This document shows, one piece after another, positions 42,835-51,700 of a DNA stretch of 64,000 nucleotides; the first letter of the stretch is position 1; the number at the start of each line of letters is the position of its first letter. Below the pieces are notes generated by a model. It worked only from the letters and a program-made list of their open reading frames with translations. It did not search any database and was not told where the DNA came from. The position numbers and the translations under genes were made by a program. Origin of the DNA: Herbidospora galbida (GTDB lineage: Bacteria; Actinomycetota; Actinomycetes; Streptosporangiales; Streptosporangiaceae); the NCBI RefSeq assembly GCF_005233835.1, contig NZ_SZQA01000001.1, positions 124,001 to 188,000 of the forward strand, given 5' to 3'.

Positions 42835-43003
42835 TCTCAGCCTCCCTGATATGGGGCGGAGCATCCGCGAGCGAGTCAATGGCATAGGTCAGCGCGTCCA
42901 GCGCGGGTATCGCCTCGGCCAGCACGCGCTGGTGTTGCGCTTCCAGCCCGGTCAGTGCGGTGTGGACGAGGACGGCATTGGTACTCCTCCAGCGCGCCAG
43001 CAC
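42806..43003 (-). CDS. Small hypothetical protein
   Basis: 65 codons from GTG 43003, just after the MFS gene stop, with AGGGAG immediately before the GTG (spacing tight). It is helical: ALTGLEAQHQRVLAEAIPAL. It overlaps the following small membrane-protein gene by 29 bp. No domain recognised. Confidence 0.35.
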   Translation of the reverse strand: MLARWRSTNAVLVHTALTGLEAQHQRVLAEAIPALDALTYAIDSLADAPPHIREAENDNTMVAGR

Positions 43004-43012
43004 GCTCCCTGT

Positions 43013-44425
43013 TTACTCTGCGGCGGCGGGAGTCAGCTGGAGGTCGGGCGCGCGGACGGCTTTGCGGGCCGGGGCGAGGGCGGCGGCGAGGGCGGCTCCG
43101 AGCAGGAGGAGGGTCATCGCGGAGAAGCTGTGGGTGTAGCTGGAGTCGTACGGCAGGCCGGAGGGCTGGAGGTGGCTGGTGACCAGGAGGCTGGTGATCG
43201 CGGTTCCGATGGCGCCGCCGACGGAGCGGAGGTTGGCGTTCATGCCGGTCGCGGCGCCGGTCTGCTCGGCAGGTACGCCGCCGACGATGAGGTTGGCCAT
43301 GGATGAGAAGGCGAGACCGACGCCGAGGCCGAAAACGCCCGCCGCGACGGCGATCTGCCACTGCTGGGTGTGCCACAGGGCGAGGATGGCGCAGGCGACC
43401 GCGGCGGAGACGGCCCCCGAGATCAGCAGGCGTCTGGCGTCGACCTTGGGTTCCAGGCGTCCGCTGACCACCCCGGCGACGAACATCGCGATCAGCATGG
43501 GCAGCATGAGCAGTCCGGACGTGGTGACGCTGGCGCCGAATCCGTAGCCGGCGGAGCGGGGTGTCTGTACGAAGCCGGGCAGGAACGACCAGATCGAAGA
43601 CATGCCTGCGCCGAACAGCAGAGCGGCGGCGTTCGTGGTCCACACGGACCGCACGCGCATGATGCGCAGATCGATCAGCGGGCTGCGGGAGTGGGACTCC
43701 GCGAACAGCCACAGGGCGAAGAGCACGACGGCCGCGGCGAACAGCGCGATCACAGCGGCGGAGCTCCAGCCCCACCGGCTGCCGCGGCTGACCGGCAGGA
43801 GCAGCGCGACCAGCCATCCGGACAGCAGCACCGCGCCGGACCAGCTGACCCGTCCCTTCGCCCGTCGGGGCGACTCGGGGACATAGCGCAGGGCTAGCAG
43901 GGCGGTGACGGCGACGATGACGACGGGAAACCAGAACAGCCAGTGGTAGTCGAGCCCGGCCACGATGGGACCGGCAGCGACTATGCCGACGCCGCCGCCG
44001 GCGGCGATCACGGCGGACAGGTTGCTGATGCTGCCGCTGACCCTGCCGGGTTCGAACTGGTCGCGGATGATGCCGAAGGACAGTGGGAACACCGCGCCTC
44101 CGGCGCCCTGAATGACGCGGGCGATGATCAAGACGCCGACGTTCGGAGCGAGGGCGGCGAGCAGACAGCCGGCGAGGACGGTCAGCAGGACTGCGACGAG
44201 GGTGCGCTTCTTGCCGGCCAGGTCGCCGACCCGGCCGATGATCGGGGTGCACACCGAGGCGGACAGCAGGTAGGCCGTCATTACCCAGGTGGCGGTCGAT
44301 TGGGAGGTTTGCAGTGCGTGTTGGACAGTCGGCAGAGCCGGCGCGATCAGTGACTGCAGCATGGAGAACACGCCCGCCCCGCTCGCGAGGACCGCGAAGA
44401 TGAGGCGGGTGGACTTGCTGGGCAT
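43013..44425 (-). CDS. MFS drug exporter, 14-helix type
   Basis: 470 aa beginning MPSKSTRLIFAVLASGAGVF; motif-A-like GRVGDLAGKKRTL after helix 2 and IQGAGGAVFPLSFG in helix 4 are typical of the EmrB/QacA group. The upstream in-frame extension is arginine/serine-rich and not membrane-like. It follows the aldehyde dehydrogenase gene in the same direction and may be co-transcribed. Confidence 0.86.
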   Translation of the reverse strand: MPSKSTRLIFAVLASGAGVFSMLQSLIAPALPTVQHALQTSQSTATWVMTAYLLSASVCTPIIGRVGDLAGKKRTLVAVLLTVLAGCLLAALAPNVGVLIIARVIQGAGGAVFPLSFGIIRDQFEPGRVSGSISNLSAVIAAGGGVGIVAAGPIVAGLDYHWLFWFPVVIVAVTALLALRYVPESPRRAKGRVSWSGAVLLSGWLVALLLPVSRGSRWGWSSAAVIALFAAAVVLFALWLFAESHSRSPLIDLRIMRVRSVWTTNAAALLFGAGMSSIWSFLPGFVQTPRSAGYGFGASVTTSGLLMLPMLIAMFVAGVVSGRLEPKVDARRLLISGAVSAAVACAILALWHTQQWQIAVAAGVFGLGVGLAFSSMANLIVGGVPAEQTGAATGMNANLRSVGGAIGTAITSLLVTSHLQPSGLPYDSSYTHSFSAMTLLLLGAALAAALAPARKAVRAPDLQLTPAAAE

Positions 44426-44543
44426 GGGGTTGTCTCTCCGGGGAAACGGGGGCGTCTTGACGACGGCGCGGGACAGGTCGCGGGTCTCGCGCATGCGGGT
44501 GGCACGCCGGTACAGCGATTGCGGGGAGCGCCTCTCCGGTCGG

Positions 44544-45998
44544 CTACGGCTGCCGGAGCCGGGTGATGGACTTGTGCTCGATGTAGCCGGTGAGTCCGAC
44601 CTTGCCGTACTCGCGGCCGAGGCCGCTGGCCTTGTAGCCCCCGAAGGGGCCGTCGAAGCTGATGGGCGAGCCGTTGAGGGTGATGGTTCCGGTGCGCAGC
44701 TTGCGGGCGACGGCCAGGGCGCGCTCGGGGTCGGCGCTCCAGATGCCGCCTGAGAGGCCATATTCGGAGTCGTTGGCGATGCGGACGGCGTCGTCCTCGT
44801 CGTCGTAGGCGATGACGGCCAGGACCGGGCCGAAGATCTCCTCCTGGGCGATGCGCATGGAGTTGTCGACGTCGGCGAAGAGGGTCGGGGTGACGTAGTT
44901 GCCCTTTTCCAGGCCCTGGGGGACGTGCGGGCCGCCGGTGACCAGGCGGGCGCCCTCCGCTATGCCGATGTTGATGTAGTCGATGACGCGCTGCTGCTGG
45001 TCGGGGCGGATCATCGGGCCGATGAAGGTGTCGGGGGCGGAAGGGTCGCCGACCTTCAGCGATTCGACCATGTCCTTGAGCGCGGCGACGACCTCTTCGT
45101 AACGCTCGCGGGGGACCAGGATGCGGGTCTGCAGGATGCAGGCCTCGCCGTTGTTGCCGAGGGAGCCGAAGCGCAGGCCCTGTACGGCGGCGTCCAGGTC
45201 CGCGTCCTCCAGGATCAGAGCCGCGGACTTGCCGCCCAGCTCCAGGCTGACCCGCTTGAGGTGCTCGCCGGCGATGGAGGCGATGCGCCGGCCGGCACGC
45301 GTGGAGCCGGTGAAGGCAATCTTGTCGACGTCCGGGTGGGAGACGAGGTACTCGCTGGTCTCGCGGTCGGCGGGAAGGATGCTGAGCACGCCTGCGGGAA
45401 GCCCGGCCTCGTGCCACAGGTCCGCCAGCAGCATCATGCTGAGGGAGTTCTCCGGGGAGACCTTCAAAACAACCGTGTTGCCGGCCAGCAGGGCCGGGAT
45501 CAGCTTGGCGGTGGCGGCGGAGAACGGCGAGTTCCACGGGATGACCGCGGCGACCACGCCGATCGCCTCACGCCGCACGATGGTGTCGAAGGCCACCGAC
45601 GGGTCGGAGGGTTCGAGGACCTCCTCCCAGCCGAACTCCCCGGCCGCCTTGAGGTAAGCGTTGACCTGGCGGGTCAGAAAGGACTGGCCGACCTTGGTGA
45701 ACCAGCCGGCCGAGCCGTTCTCGACGGAGATTGCCGCGGCGACCTCGTCGGCGCGGGCGGTGCGCAGGGCGTCGTAGCGCCGGATGATCTCCTGCCGCTT
45801 CTCGGGCGTGGTGCGCGGCCAGGGGCCGTGGTCGAAGGCCTCGCGGGCCGCGGCGACGGCCGCGTCCACGTCGGAGGGTGCGGCCTGGGCCACGCGGCCC
45901 AGGACCGACTGGTCGTGGGGGGAAAGGATGTCGAGCAGCTCCGGGTTGCTGGGGGTGACCCAGGAGCCGCCGATGTAGAGCTTGTCGCGAACAGTCAT
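44544..45998 (-). CDS. NAD(P)-dependent aldehyde dehydrogenase
   Basis: 484 aa of the ALDH superfamily. IPWNSPFSAATAKLIPALLA, FTGSTRAGRRIA, SLELGGKSAALI with the catalytic glutamate, and NNGEACILQTR with the catalytic cysteine are all present; EEIFGPVLAVI and GPFGGYKASGLGREYG complete the set. It should oxidise an aldehyde to the acid. It is grouped with an SDR and an MFS exporter. Confidence 0.93.
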   Translation of the reverse strand: MTVRDKLYIGGSWVTPSNPELLDILSPHDQSVLGRVAQAAPSDVDAAVAAAREAFDHGPWPRTTPEKRQEIIRRYDALRTARADEVAAAISVENGSAGWFTKVGQSFLTRQVNAYLKAAGEFGWEEVLEPSDPSVAFDTIVRREAIGVVAAVIPWNSPFSAATAKLIPALLAGNTVVLKVSPENSLSMMLLADLWHEAGLPAGVLSILPADRETSEYLVSHPDVDKIAFTGSTRAGRRIASIAGEHLKRVSLELGGKSAALILEDADLDAAVQGLRFGSLGNNGEACILQTRILVPRERYEEVVAALKDMVESLKVGDPSAPDTFIGPMIRPDQQQRVIDYINIGIAEGARLVTGGPHVPQGLEKGNYVTPTLFADVDNSMRIAQEEIFGPVLAVIAYDDEDDAVRIANDSEYGLSGGIWSADPERALAVARKLRTGTITLNGSPISFDGPFGGYKASGLGREYGKVGLTGYIEHKSITRLRQP

Positions 45999-46176
45999 GT
46001 CTGTCGATTTCTTCCTGTGAAACGTGGTGGGTGCGGGGCCCGGGCGGGAGTGCGTCCCGGGCGATGCCGCAGGAGTGGAGGAGACCACTGGAGCGAGCGG
46101 GTATCCGCGCTGTCGCCGGGCCCGTGGTCGCGTGCCGTCGGGCAGGCGACCGACGGCACGCGAAGCTGCAGGGTCG

Positions 46177-47016
46177 TTACGCGGTCTGGTGGTCGGTGGA
46201 GCGGCTCGCTTCGGCCCATGTGTCGGCCTCGGCCAGGCGAGCCTTTTCCGCGCTGACAGCGATTTCCAGGGCGTCGCTGCCGAGCAGGAGCCGGCGCGGG
46301 GGCTCGGGCGCGTCCACGGCGGCGATGACGGCCCGGGCCATTCGGGCGGGGTCGCCGGGCTCGTTGCCGCTGTAGGCCGCGAACTGCTCCAGCCATGCGC
46401 CGACCGTCTGCTGATAGTCAGGAGCGATGGGTCCGGACGGCTTCGCGGCGCCGGCGGCCCACCCGGTGCGGATACCGCCCGGCTCCACGATGATCACCTT
46501 GATGCCGAACGGGGCCACCTCGTTCGCCAGCACCTCGGAGAAGCCTTCGACTCCGAACTTCGCTGTCTGGTAGGCGCTGAGCCCGGGCGTGCCGCCGACC
46601 CGGCCGCCGATGGACGAGATCTGCACGATGTGCCCGGACCGCTGGCCACGCAGTACGGGCAGGGCGGCCCGGGTCACGTTGATCACGCCGAACAGGTTCG
46701 CCTCGACCTGCGCCCGGAACTCCTCCTCCGGGAAGTCCTCGATCGAACCGCTGGTGGCGTAACCCGCGTTGTTCACAACGACGTCGACGGTGCTGAATCG
46801 CTCCACTGCGGCCGCCACCACGCCCCGGGCCTCGGACGGCGACGTGACATCCAGCGCCACGGTCTCCAGCCGCTCCGGATACCTCGCCTTCAGATCAGCC
46901 AGAGCCTCCGGCCTGCGGGACGTCACGACGACTCGATCACCGTCCTCGAGAGCCTGAAGAACCAGGGCCCTGCCCAGCCCCTGGGAACCACCAGTGATCA
47001 GCCAAGTCCGTGACAT
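46177..47016 (-). CDS. Short-chain dehydrogenase/reductase
   Basis: 279 aa classical SDR. Cofactor motif TGGSQGLGRALV (TGxxxGxG), NNAGYA, catalytic SSIGG and YQTAK. GAGGAG precedes the ATG. Divergent from the TetR gene at 47181 with a 10-bp-arm palindrome between them, so it is a likely TetR target. Confidence 0.92.
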   Translation of the reverse strand: MSRTWLITGGSQGLGRALVLQALEDGDRVVVTSRRPEALADLKARYPERLETVALDVTSPSEARGVVAAAVERFSTVDVVVNNAGYATSGSIEDFPEEEFRAQVEANLFGVINVTRAALPVLRGQRSGHIVQISSIGGRVGGTPGLSAYQTAKFGVEGFSEVLANEVAPFGIKVIIVEPGGIRTGWAAGAAKPSGPIAPDYQQTVGAWLEQFAAYSGNEPGDPARMARAVIAAVDAPEPPRRLLLGSDALEIAVSAEKARLAEADTWAEASRSTDHQTA

Positions 47017-47086
47017 GGCGTGCTCCTCTCATCTCGCTTCTCGCCGCCCTCCAGGGCGCAACCCCAATGTAGCCGTTTCTTCGTCA

Positions 47087-47108
47087 ACTGCAACATCAAT
47101 GTTGCAGT
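47087..47108. promoter_or_regulatory. TetR operator palindrome
   Basis: ACTGCAACAT-CA-ATGTTGCAGT, a perfect 10-bp inverted repeat between the divergent SDR (47016) and TetR (47181) starts. It fits a TetR operator controlling both. Confidence 0.85.
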
Positions 47109-47180
47109 AGAGAGATGAGGTGAATCTCACTGTGGGATGATGGCGCTGTAATCACCACTGCTGGTTAGGATCGCCGGATC

Positions 47181-47726
47181 ATGAGAGCCGATGCCGCACG
47201 CAACCTGTCCTCCGTCCTCCGCACCGGGGCCCGCCTCCTGGCGGAGGATCCGAGCACGTCGATGGCGGCCATCGCCGCTGCGGCGGGTGTCGACCGCACC
47301 ACCGTTCATCGCCGCTTCGCGAATCGGGAGGCGCTGCTGCGCGCCGTTTTCCAGGCCAAACTCGACTCGGCCGAGCGGGTGTTGGACGAGGCGCGGCTGA
47401 CCGAGGCCCCGGTGCCGGTCGCTCTCCACCGCTATCTGGAGGGGATCATCCCGGTCGCCCGCGAGTGGCCTGTCGACACGCGCCGCATGATGCGGAAGGA
47501 CCCCGAAGCCAGCGCTCGCCGTGAAGCGCAGAGTGCGCGCCTGAGCACCTTCATCCAGCGCGCTTGCGATGAGGGCTACCTGCGCGCCGATATCGATGCG
47601 GCCTGGGCACGTGCGGTCCTCGACGCACTCGTCGACAGCATCGCCCACCAGTTCCCCGCAGTGGATCCCCCACAGGCGGCCGACCTCGTCGCGGACGCCT
47701 TCCTGCGCGGCCTCGGCGTGACCTGA
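47181..47726 (+). CDS. TetR-family regulator
   Basis: 181 aa. HTH region MAAIAAAAGVDRTTVHRRFA and REALLRAVF; helical ligand domain after residue 60. Divergent from the SDR gene across a perfect palindrome. The downstream SDR-ALDH-MFS gene set is its probable regulon; the inducer is unknown. Confidence 0.87.
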   Translation: MRADAARNLSSVLRTGARLLAEDPSTSMAAIAAAAGVDRTTVHRRFANREALLRAVFQAKLDSAERVLDEARLTEAPVPVALHRYLEGIIPVAREWPVDTRRMMRKDPEASARREAQSARLSTFIQRACDEGYLRADIDAAWARAVLDALVDSIAHQFPAVDPPQAADLVADAFLRGLGVT

Positions 47727-48093
47727 CCCTGCGGGTGAGCCAGTCGCCGGCGCCCTAGCCTTCTTCCGCGCCGTCGCCGTCGGTACCCTGGCCGGCGAGA
47801 CCATCGCCGTGTCCTGCGGTGCGGACCAGACGCTGCGGGTGTGGATCTTGGGATCGCCGTAGCCGGTCCCCGGGCCGATGCTCGGTGAAGTTCTTTGGTT
47901 GGTCGGGTCACGATAGGGCCCATGGCCAGCGGCCGGAACGGCATAAAGGCGTGGCGACGCTACGCCCCAGGCGACGACGGCGTGGAGGAAGAGGGGGTGT
48001 AGAACCCAGGCTTGCGGTCACGGGCCTGTGGGGCATGGGGCCGTCCCCGATGTCCCGGTGTTCACGGCCGCCGGCTTGCGGCCGGGTCGGAGA
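47727..48093. other. Gene-poor stretch with a WD40 relic
   Basis: 367 bp between two genes. The only recognisable content is the end of a WD40 repeat (47772-47862). The remainder shows no convincing coding, RNA or repeat signal. Confidence 0.6.
47772..47862 (+). pseudogene. C-terminal WD40-repeat relic
   Basis: Reads AVGTLAGETIAVSCGADQTL then RVWILGSP and a stop: the last blade of a WD40 propeller, as in actinobacterial WD40-containing kinases or NTPases. No start or earlier blades are present. Confidence 0.55.
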
Positions 48094-48477
48094 TCAGCGA
48101 ATCTCCCACCACGTCAGGTTGGCGGCCGCCTGAGACACTGGCTCGATGATCTCCCATGCCTCGGTGATCAGACCGTTGTCGAGCCGGAAGATGTCGACGA
48201 CCGTGATCTCCGGCCCGGTACCGGGCAGCTGGCGCCGCGAATGCATCACGACGTGATCGCCCTCGGCCAGCACGTGCTGGATCTCGACCTGCATGCTAGC
48301 CAGCGGGACGAGCGCGGCGCCCACGGCGGCCAGCCATTCTGACTTCGTCTTGGAGGTCGCGTCCGGACGGTGGTGGAGGAAGTCGTCGCTCAGCAATGGC
48401 GGGAGGGCGTCGACGTCGCCGGTCGCGACCAGTGCGGTCAGCGCTTGCTGGACGATGCTCTTGTTGTCGTGGGTCAT
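48094..48477 (-). CDS. SnoaL-like/ketosteroid-isomerase-fold protein
   Basis: 127 aa from ATG 48477 (GTG 48492 also possible). NKSIVQQALTALVATGDVDA, DDFLHHRPDA, then EGDHVVMHSRRQ, VVDIFRLDNGLITEAWEII: the SnoaL-like polyketide-cyclase pattern. Divergent from the MmyB-type regulator, hence probably controlled by it. Confidence 0.85.
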   Translation of the reverse strand: MTHDNKSIVQQALTALVATGDVDALPPLLSDDFLHHRPDATSKTKSEWLAAVGAALVPLASMQVEIQHVLAEGDHVVMHSRRQLPGTGPEITVVDIFRLDNGLITEAWEIIEPVSQAAANLTWWEIR

Positions 48478-48580
48478 GTTCTGCGTAGTCACGGTCAGCA
48501 GTGTTTCCAGCGTCCGGGATATTTGTCGATGAAATCGCAGTTCATGGCGTTCGGGTTTTCGATGAGTAGCATCGTCGTCC

Positions 48581-49354
48581 ATGTACACGGTGGGGGAACT
48601 GCTGCGGCAGTGGCGGCATCGCCGGCGGCTCAGCCAGCTGGATCTCGCGATCGCCGCCGATGTGTCGGCTCGTCACGTCAGCCTGGTGGAGACCGGCAAG
48701 TCCCGCCCGAGCGCCGAGATGATCCTGCGACTGGCCGAGCAGCTCGACGTGCCGTTGCGAGAGCGCAACCGGCTGCTGCTGGCTGCCGGCTTCGCGCCCC
48801 GCTATGCCGAGCGGCCGCTCAGCCAGGAGACGCTGGCGGCGGCCTGGGGCGCGATCGAACGGGTGCTGTGCGCGCATGAGCCGTATCCGGCGCTGGCCAT
48901 CGATCGCCGGTGGGACATCGTGATGAGCAATCGCGCCCTCGACCCGTTCCTCGCCGGCGTCGCCCCCGACCTGCTGGTCCCGCCGATCAACATGGTGCGG
49001 CTGGGGCTGGACCCGCGCGGGCTCGCTCCGCACATCGTCAACCTGGCGCAGGTGCGTGCGCTGCTGCGTATCCGGATCGCACGGCAGCTCGCCACGGCTC
49101 CCGACCCCGAGCTCACCGCGCTCTACGAGGAATTCCTGGCTCCCCATTCGGGGGACGCGAGTCAACCGGTCGAGTCCGAGGTGGCCATCCCGATGATCTT
49201 CCGTTTCAGCGGGCGCGAACTGCGGCTGTTCTCGACGACGACCACGTTCGGCACTCCGATGGACATCACCCTGGACGAGGTCGCGATCGAGTCGTACTAC
49301 CCGACGGACGCCGACAGCGCCGCCTACTTCACCGCACTCGACGCCGGCAGGTAG
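48581..49354 (+). CDS. XRE-family regulator with MmyB-type ligand domain
   Basis: 257 aa. N-terminal helix-turn-helix (LLRQWRHRRRLSQLDLAIAA, then ETGKSRPSAEMILRLAEQL). The C-terminal MmyB-like domain begins YPALAIDRRWDIVMSN and ends DSAAYFTAL. MmyB-type regulators often govern an adjacent short-chain or SnoaL-type gene; the divergent SnoaL gene fits. Confidence 0.9.
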   Translation: MYTVGELLRQWRHRRRLSQLDLAIAADVSARHVSLVETGKSRPSAEMILRLAEQLDVPLRERNRLLLAAGFAPRYAERPLSQETLAAAWGAIERVLCAHEPYPALAIDRRWDIVMSNRALDPFLAGVAPDLLVPPINMVRLGLDPRGLAPHIVNLAQVRALLRIRIARQLATAPDPELTALYEEFLAPHSGDASQPVESEVAIPMIFRFSGRELRLFSTTTTFGTPMDITLDEVAIESYYPTDADSAAYFTALDAGR

Positions 49355-49398
49355 TCACCTGCCCTTTCACCAGGAAGACGGCGGCTGGAGTGACCGCA

Positions 49399-49515
49399 TG
49401 TTCCGCAAGGGGATCCTCCGGCGGAACACCCGCCACCCGGCCAACCGCCCCAGGTCAGGGTGTTCTGTATAGGTGTTCCGCGAACTGTTCCAGTAAAGGC
49501 TCCCCATCCGGAACA
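49399..49515. repeat. Cluster of TGTTCCG half-sites, res-like region
   Basis: TGTTCCGC (49399) pairs with GCGGAACA (49421-49428) to form a 30-bp dyad. A second set has TGTTCTG (49461), TGTTCCGC (49474), TGTTCC (49486) and CCGGAACA (49508-49515). The array lies directly before the serine recombinase pseudogene, as expected for a resolvase recombination site or its operator. Confidence 0.6.
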
Positions 49516-49525
49516 CTTGGGAGCC

Positions 49526-49850
49526 GTGAACGGACCCCGCGTCGGCTAGGCCCGCAGCTCCACCGACGAGCAGGACGTCGTGATCCGGACCCAGCAACTC
49601 CTGACCCTCGGCGTCCCCGAAGACCGCACCTACATCGACCGCGGCTTCTCCGGCACCACCCGCCGCAACCGCGCCAGCCTCGACCAGGCCCTCGCCGCCG
49701 TCTGGAATGGGTCGGTGTTCACGGTCACCAAGTTCGACCGGTTCGCTCGCAACATGGCCGAGGCCAACGAGATCCTCCCGACCTGTCCGGACGGGGCGTC
49801 CTGTTCGGACTCGGCGGCTCCGTCTACGTGAGGGAACCCAGAAGGGGTGT
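49526..49850 (+). pseudogene. Serine recombinase/resolvase, nonsense and frameshift mutated
   Basis: From GTG 49526 the frame reads VNGPRVG-stop-ARSSTDEQD; the TAG at 49547-49549 replaces the tyrosine of the usual GYARxST active-site strand, with the catalytic serine just after. It continues TYIDRGFSGTTRRNRASLDQ and VTKFDRFARNMAEANEI. Near 49788 the frame shifts (the other frame gives GRGVLFGLGGSVYV) and the rest is missing. Confidence 0.78.
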
Positions 49851-49972
49851 CCGTCGGTGGCGGTGATCTCGACGAGGGAACCACGCCCTGCAACGGTATC
49901 CCCGGCATCCTCACCCCGTCAGAACCGGCAGCGCACGCAACCAGCGCGGCACCCGTTTGCTCGGCTCCCGGT

Positions 49973-50104
49973 CCGTACCATCACTTCGGCACAAAGGAGG
50001 GATCGATGGACGCGGTCATCGAGCACGCGTTCGGCGCCTACCTGAAGCGCAAGCGCGCGATGCTGCGCACGGGCGACCTCATCGCCGACTTCGCCGTCGG
50101 CTGA
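49973..50104 (+). pseudogene. TetR regulator relic
   Basis: PYHHFGTKEGSMDAVIEHAF, then GAYLKRKRAMLRTGDLIADF: the third helix of a TetR HTH domain and the following helix. The first HTH helices and nearly all of the ligand domain are absent. Confidence 0.6.
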
Positions 50105-50423
50105 CATCTCCACATGCGGACCGGTCCGGTGTGCGGGTTTCCGGGACAAACCGGCTGGTCAGGGGGTGTGCCTCGGGTTCACCCATGTCGTAGCGCCCCT
50201 CGGCGCCGACGAGGGGGCCGGCCAGGCGAGCCGCACCACACGGGTGCTCGCGGCGAGCGCGCCGCCGCGGTCCGCGTGGCGGCGAACAGTGGTTGCAGAC
50301 GATCCATGCCAGCGGGCTCCTCGTGTCGTCGTGCCGCCTCAGGAGAACGGCGTCCCGGTCCTTCCGGAAGATGACCGCGTCCGCGAAAGGGTGTTACGGT
50401 GGTCGCCGGAAGGAGGTGTGTTG
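50105..50423. other. Non-coding stretch
   Basis: 319 bp with no supported gene on either strand. Its 3' end (TACGGT near 50396, then GGAAGGAGG) probably holds the promoter and ribosome binding site for the 22-codon ORF that follows. Confidence 0.5.
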
Positions 50424-50492
50424 ATGACTGTCATGGAGACGCCCACTGTGCGCGGTGCCCGGGTCATCCTCACCTCCCGGGCCGCGTACTGA
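50424..50492 (+). CDS. 22-aa peptide ORF with near-consensus ribosome binding site
   Basis: ATG 50424 is preceded by GGAAGGAGG at optimal spacing. It encodes MTVMETPTVRGARVILTSRA then AY and a stop. It is 180 bp upstream of a SAM-dependent methyltransferase. It may be a leader peptide controlling that gene, a small bioactive or modified peptide, or an independent small protein. No known family recognised. Confidence 0.5.
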   Translation: MTVMETPTVRGARVILTSRAAY

Positions 50493-50671
50493 CCTTCGCC
50501 TGCCGTCCTCCCTCGTAGGACTGCTCTCGGCACGCCTGTCGCCCGGCGGCCCCACTTCGTATCCGAACGCGCCGTGCCGGCCGACGTCGAAGGCGGCTCT
50601 CCCGCGCTGCCGTGAAGCTGCGTGCCCTCGGAACGATCCCCCACTTCAAGGCATGACGGAAAGGAACGGTC

Positions 50672-51418
50672 ATGGACCTTCCCCGTATCTTCACCATCCG
50701 TGAAAGCAGCCACCGGATCCACAACCCGCTGACGGCGGACAAACTCGCCGCCTTGGGCGCGTCGCTTCACCTCGCCGCCGGCACACGGGCGCTCGACCTG
50801 GCCAGCGGCTCTGGCGAGCTGTTGTGCACCTGGGCGCGTGACCACGGGATCATGGGCACCGGGGTCGACATCAGCACGGTCTTCACCCGGCGGGCCCAGG
50901 CCCGCGCCGCCGAACTCAGCGTCGCCGACCGAGTCGAGTTCGTCCACGGTGACGCCGCCGGTCATGTCGCGGACCAGCCGGTCGACCTGGCCGCCTGTGT
51001 CGGCGCCACGTGGATCGGCGACGGCGTCGCCGGAACGATTGAGCTGCTCGACCGCAGCCTGAGGCCCGGCGGACTGATGTTGATCGGCCACCCGTTCTGG
51101 CGGCGGACCCCTCCGGACGAGGAGACCGCCAAGGCGTGCCACGCCACCTCCATCGCGGAATTCGTGCTCCTCCCTGAACTGATCGAGCAGTTCCAGGAGC
51201 TGGGGTACGACGTCGTGGAGATGATGCTGGCCGATCAGGACAGCTGGGATCGCTACGCTGCGGCCCAGTGGCTCAACCTGCGCCGCTGGCTCGACCAGAA
51301 CCCGGACGACGAACTCGCCCCCGAAGTACGGGAAGAACTCAACACCGAGCCCGTTCAGTACACACGTTATGGGCGTGAATATCTGAGCTGGGGGGTCTTC
51401 GCCCTCATGAAGCGGTGA
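50672..51418 (+). CDS. Class I SAM-dependent methyltransferase
   Basis: 248 aa. Motif I ALDLASGSGELLCTWA, acidic loop GVDISTVFTRRAQARAAELS and motif IV-like VDLAACVGATWIGD show the Rossmann methyltransferase fold. A long C-terminal helix region (WDRYAAAQWLNLRRWLDQNP) is typical of small-molecule methyltransferases. AAAGGAA precedes the ATG. Followed by a strong terminator hairpin. Confidence 0.88.
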   Translation: MDLPRIFTIRESSHRIHNPLTADKLAALGASLHLAAGTRALDLASGSGELLCTWARDHGIMGTGVDISTVFTRRAQARAAELSVADRVEFVHGDAAGHVADQPVDLAACVGATWIGDGVAGTIELLDRSLRPGGLMLIGHPFWRRTPPDEETAKACHATSIAEFVLLPELIEQFQELGYDVVEMMLADQDSWDRYAAAQWLNLRRWLDQNPDDELAPEVREELNTEPVQYTRYGREYLSWGVFALMKR

Positions 51419-51427
51419 CACCCCGTT

Positions 51428-51468
51428 CCCTGCGGGGCCGGAGGGTTGGCCTCCAGGTCCCCGCAGGG
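51428..51468. terminator. Hairpin terminator after the methyltransferase
   Basis: CCCTGCGGGG (51428-51437) pairs with CCCCGCAGGG (51459-51468), with an inner GGAGG/CCTCC stem. It starts 10 bp after the methyltransferase stop. Confidence 0.8.
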
Positions 51469-51700
51469 GCCTCCGGCGGCGCACAGCGGAGGAGGGCGGA
51501 TCGCCAAGGGCTGGGATGGCAGGCGAGGACCCGTCCGGGAAATCCCGTGCGGAACCTCCCGCTGATGAACCCCCGCCTGCAGAGTGATCAGCGAATGTGC
51601 TGGGCTGACGTACCGACCGTGCCTCACTCCGGTTCGCCGACGTCGGGGCGGCCGATGGTGGGACAACGGAACCGCCACCTTCACCTGTACCTGGCCTCGG

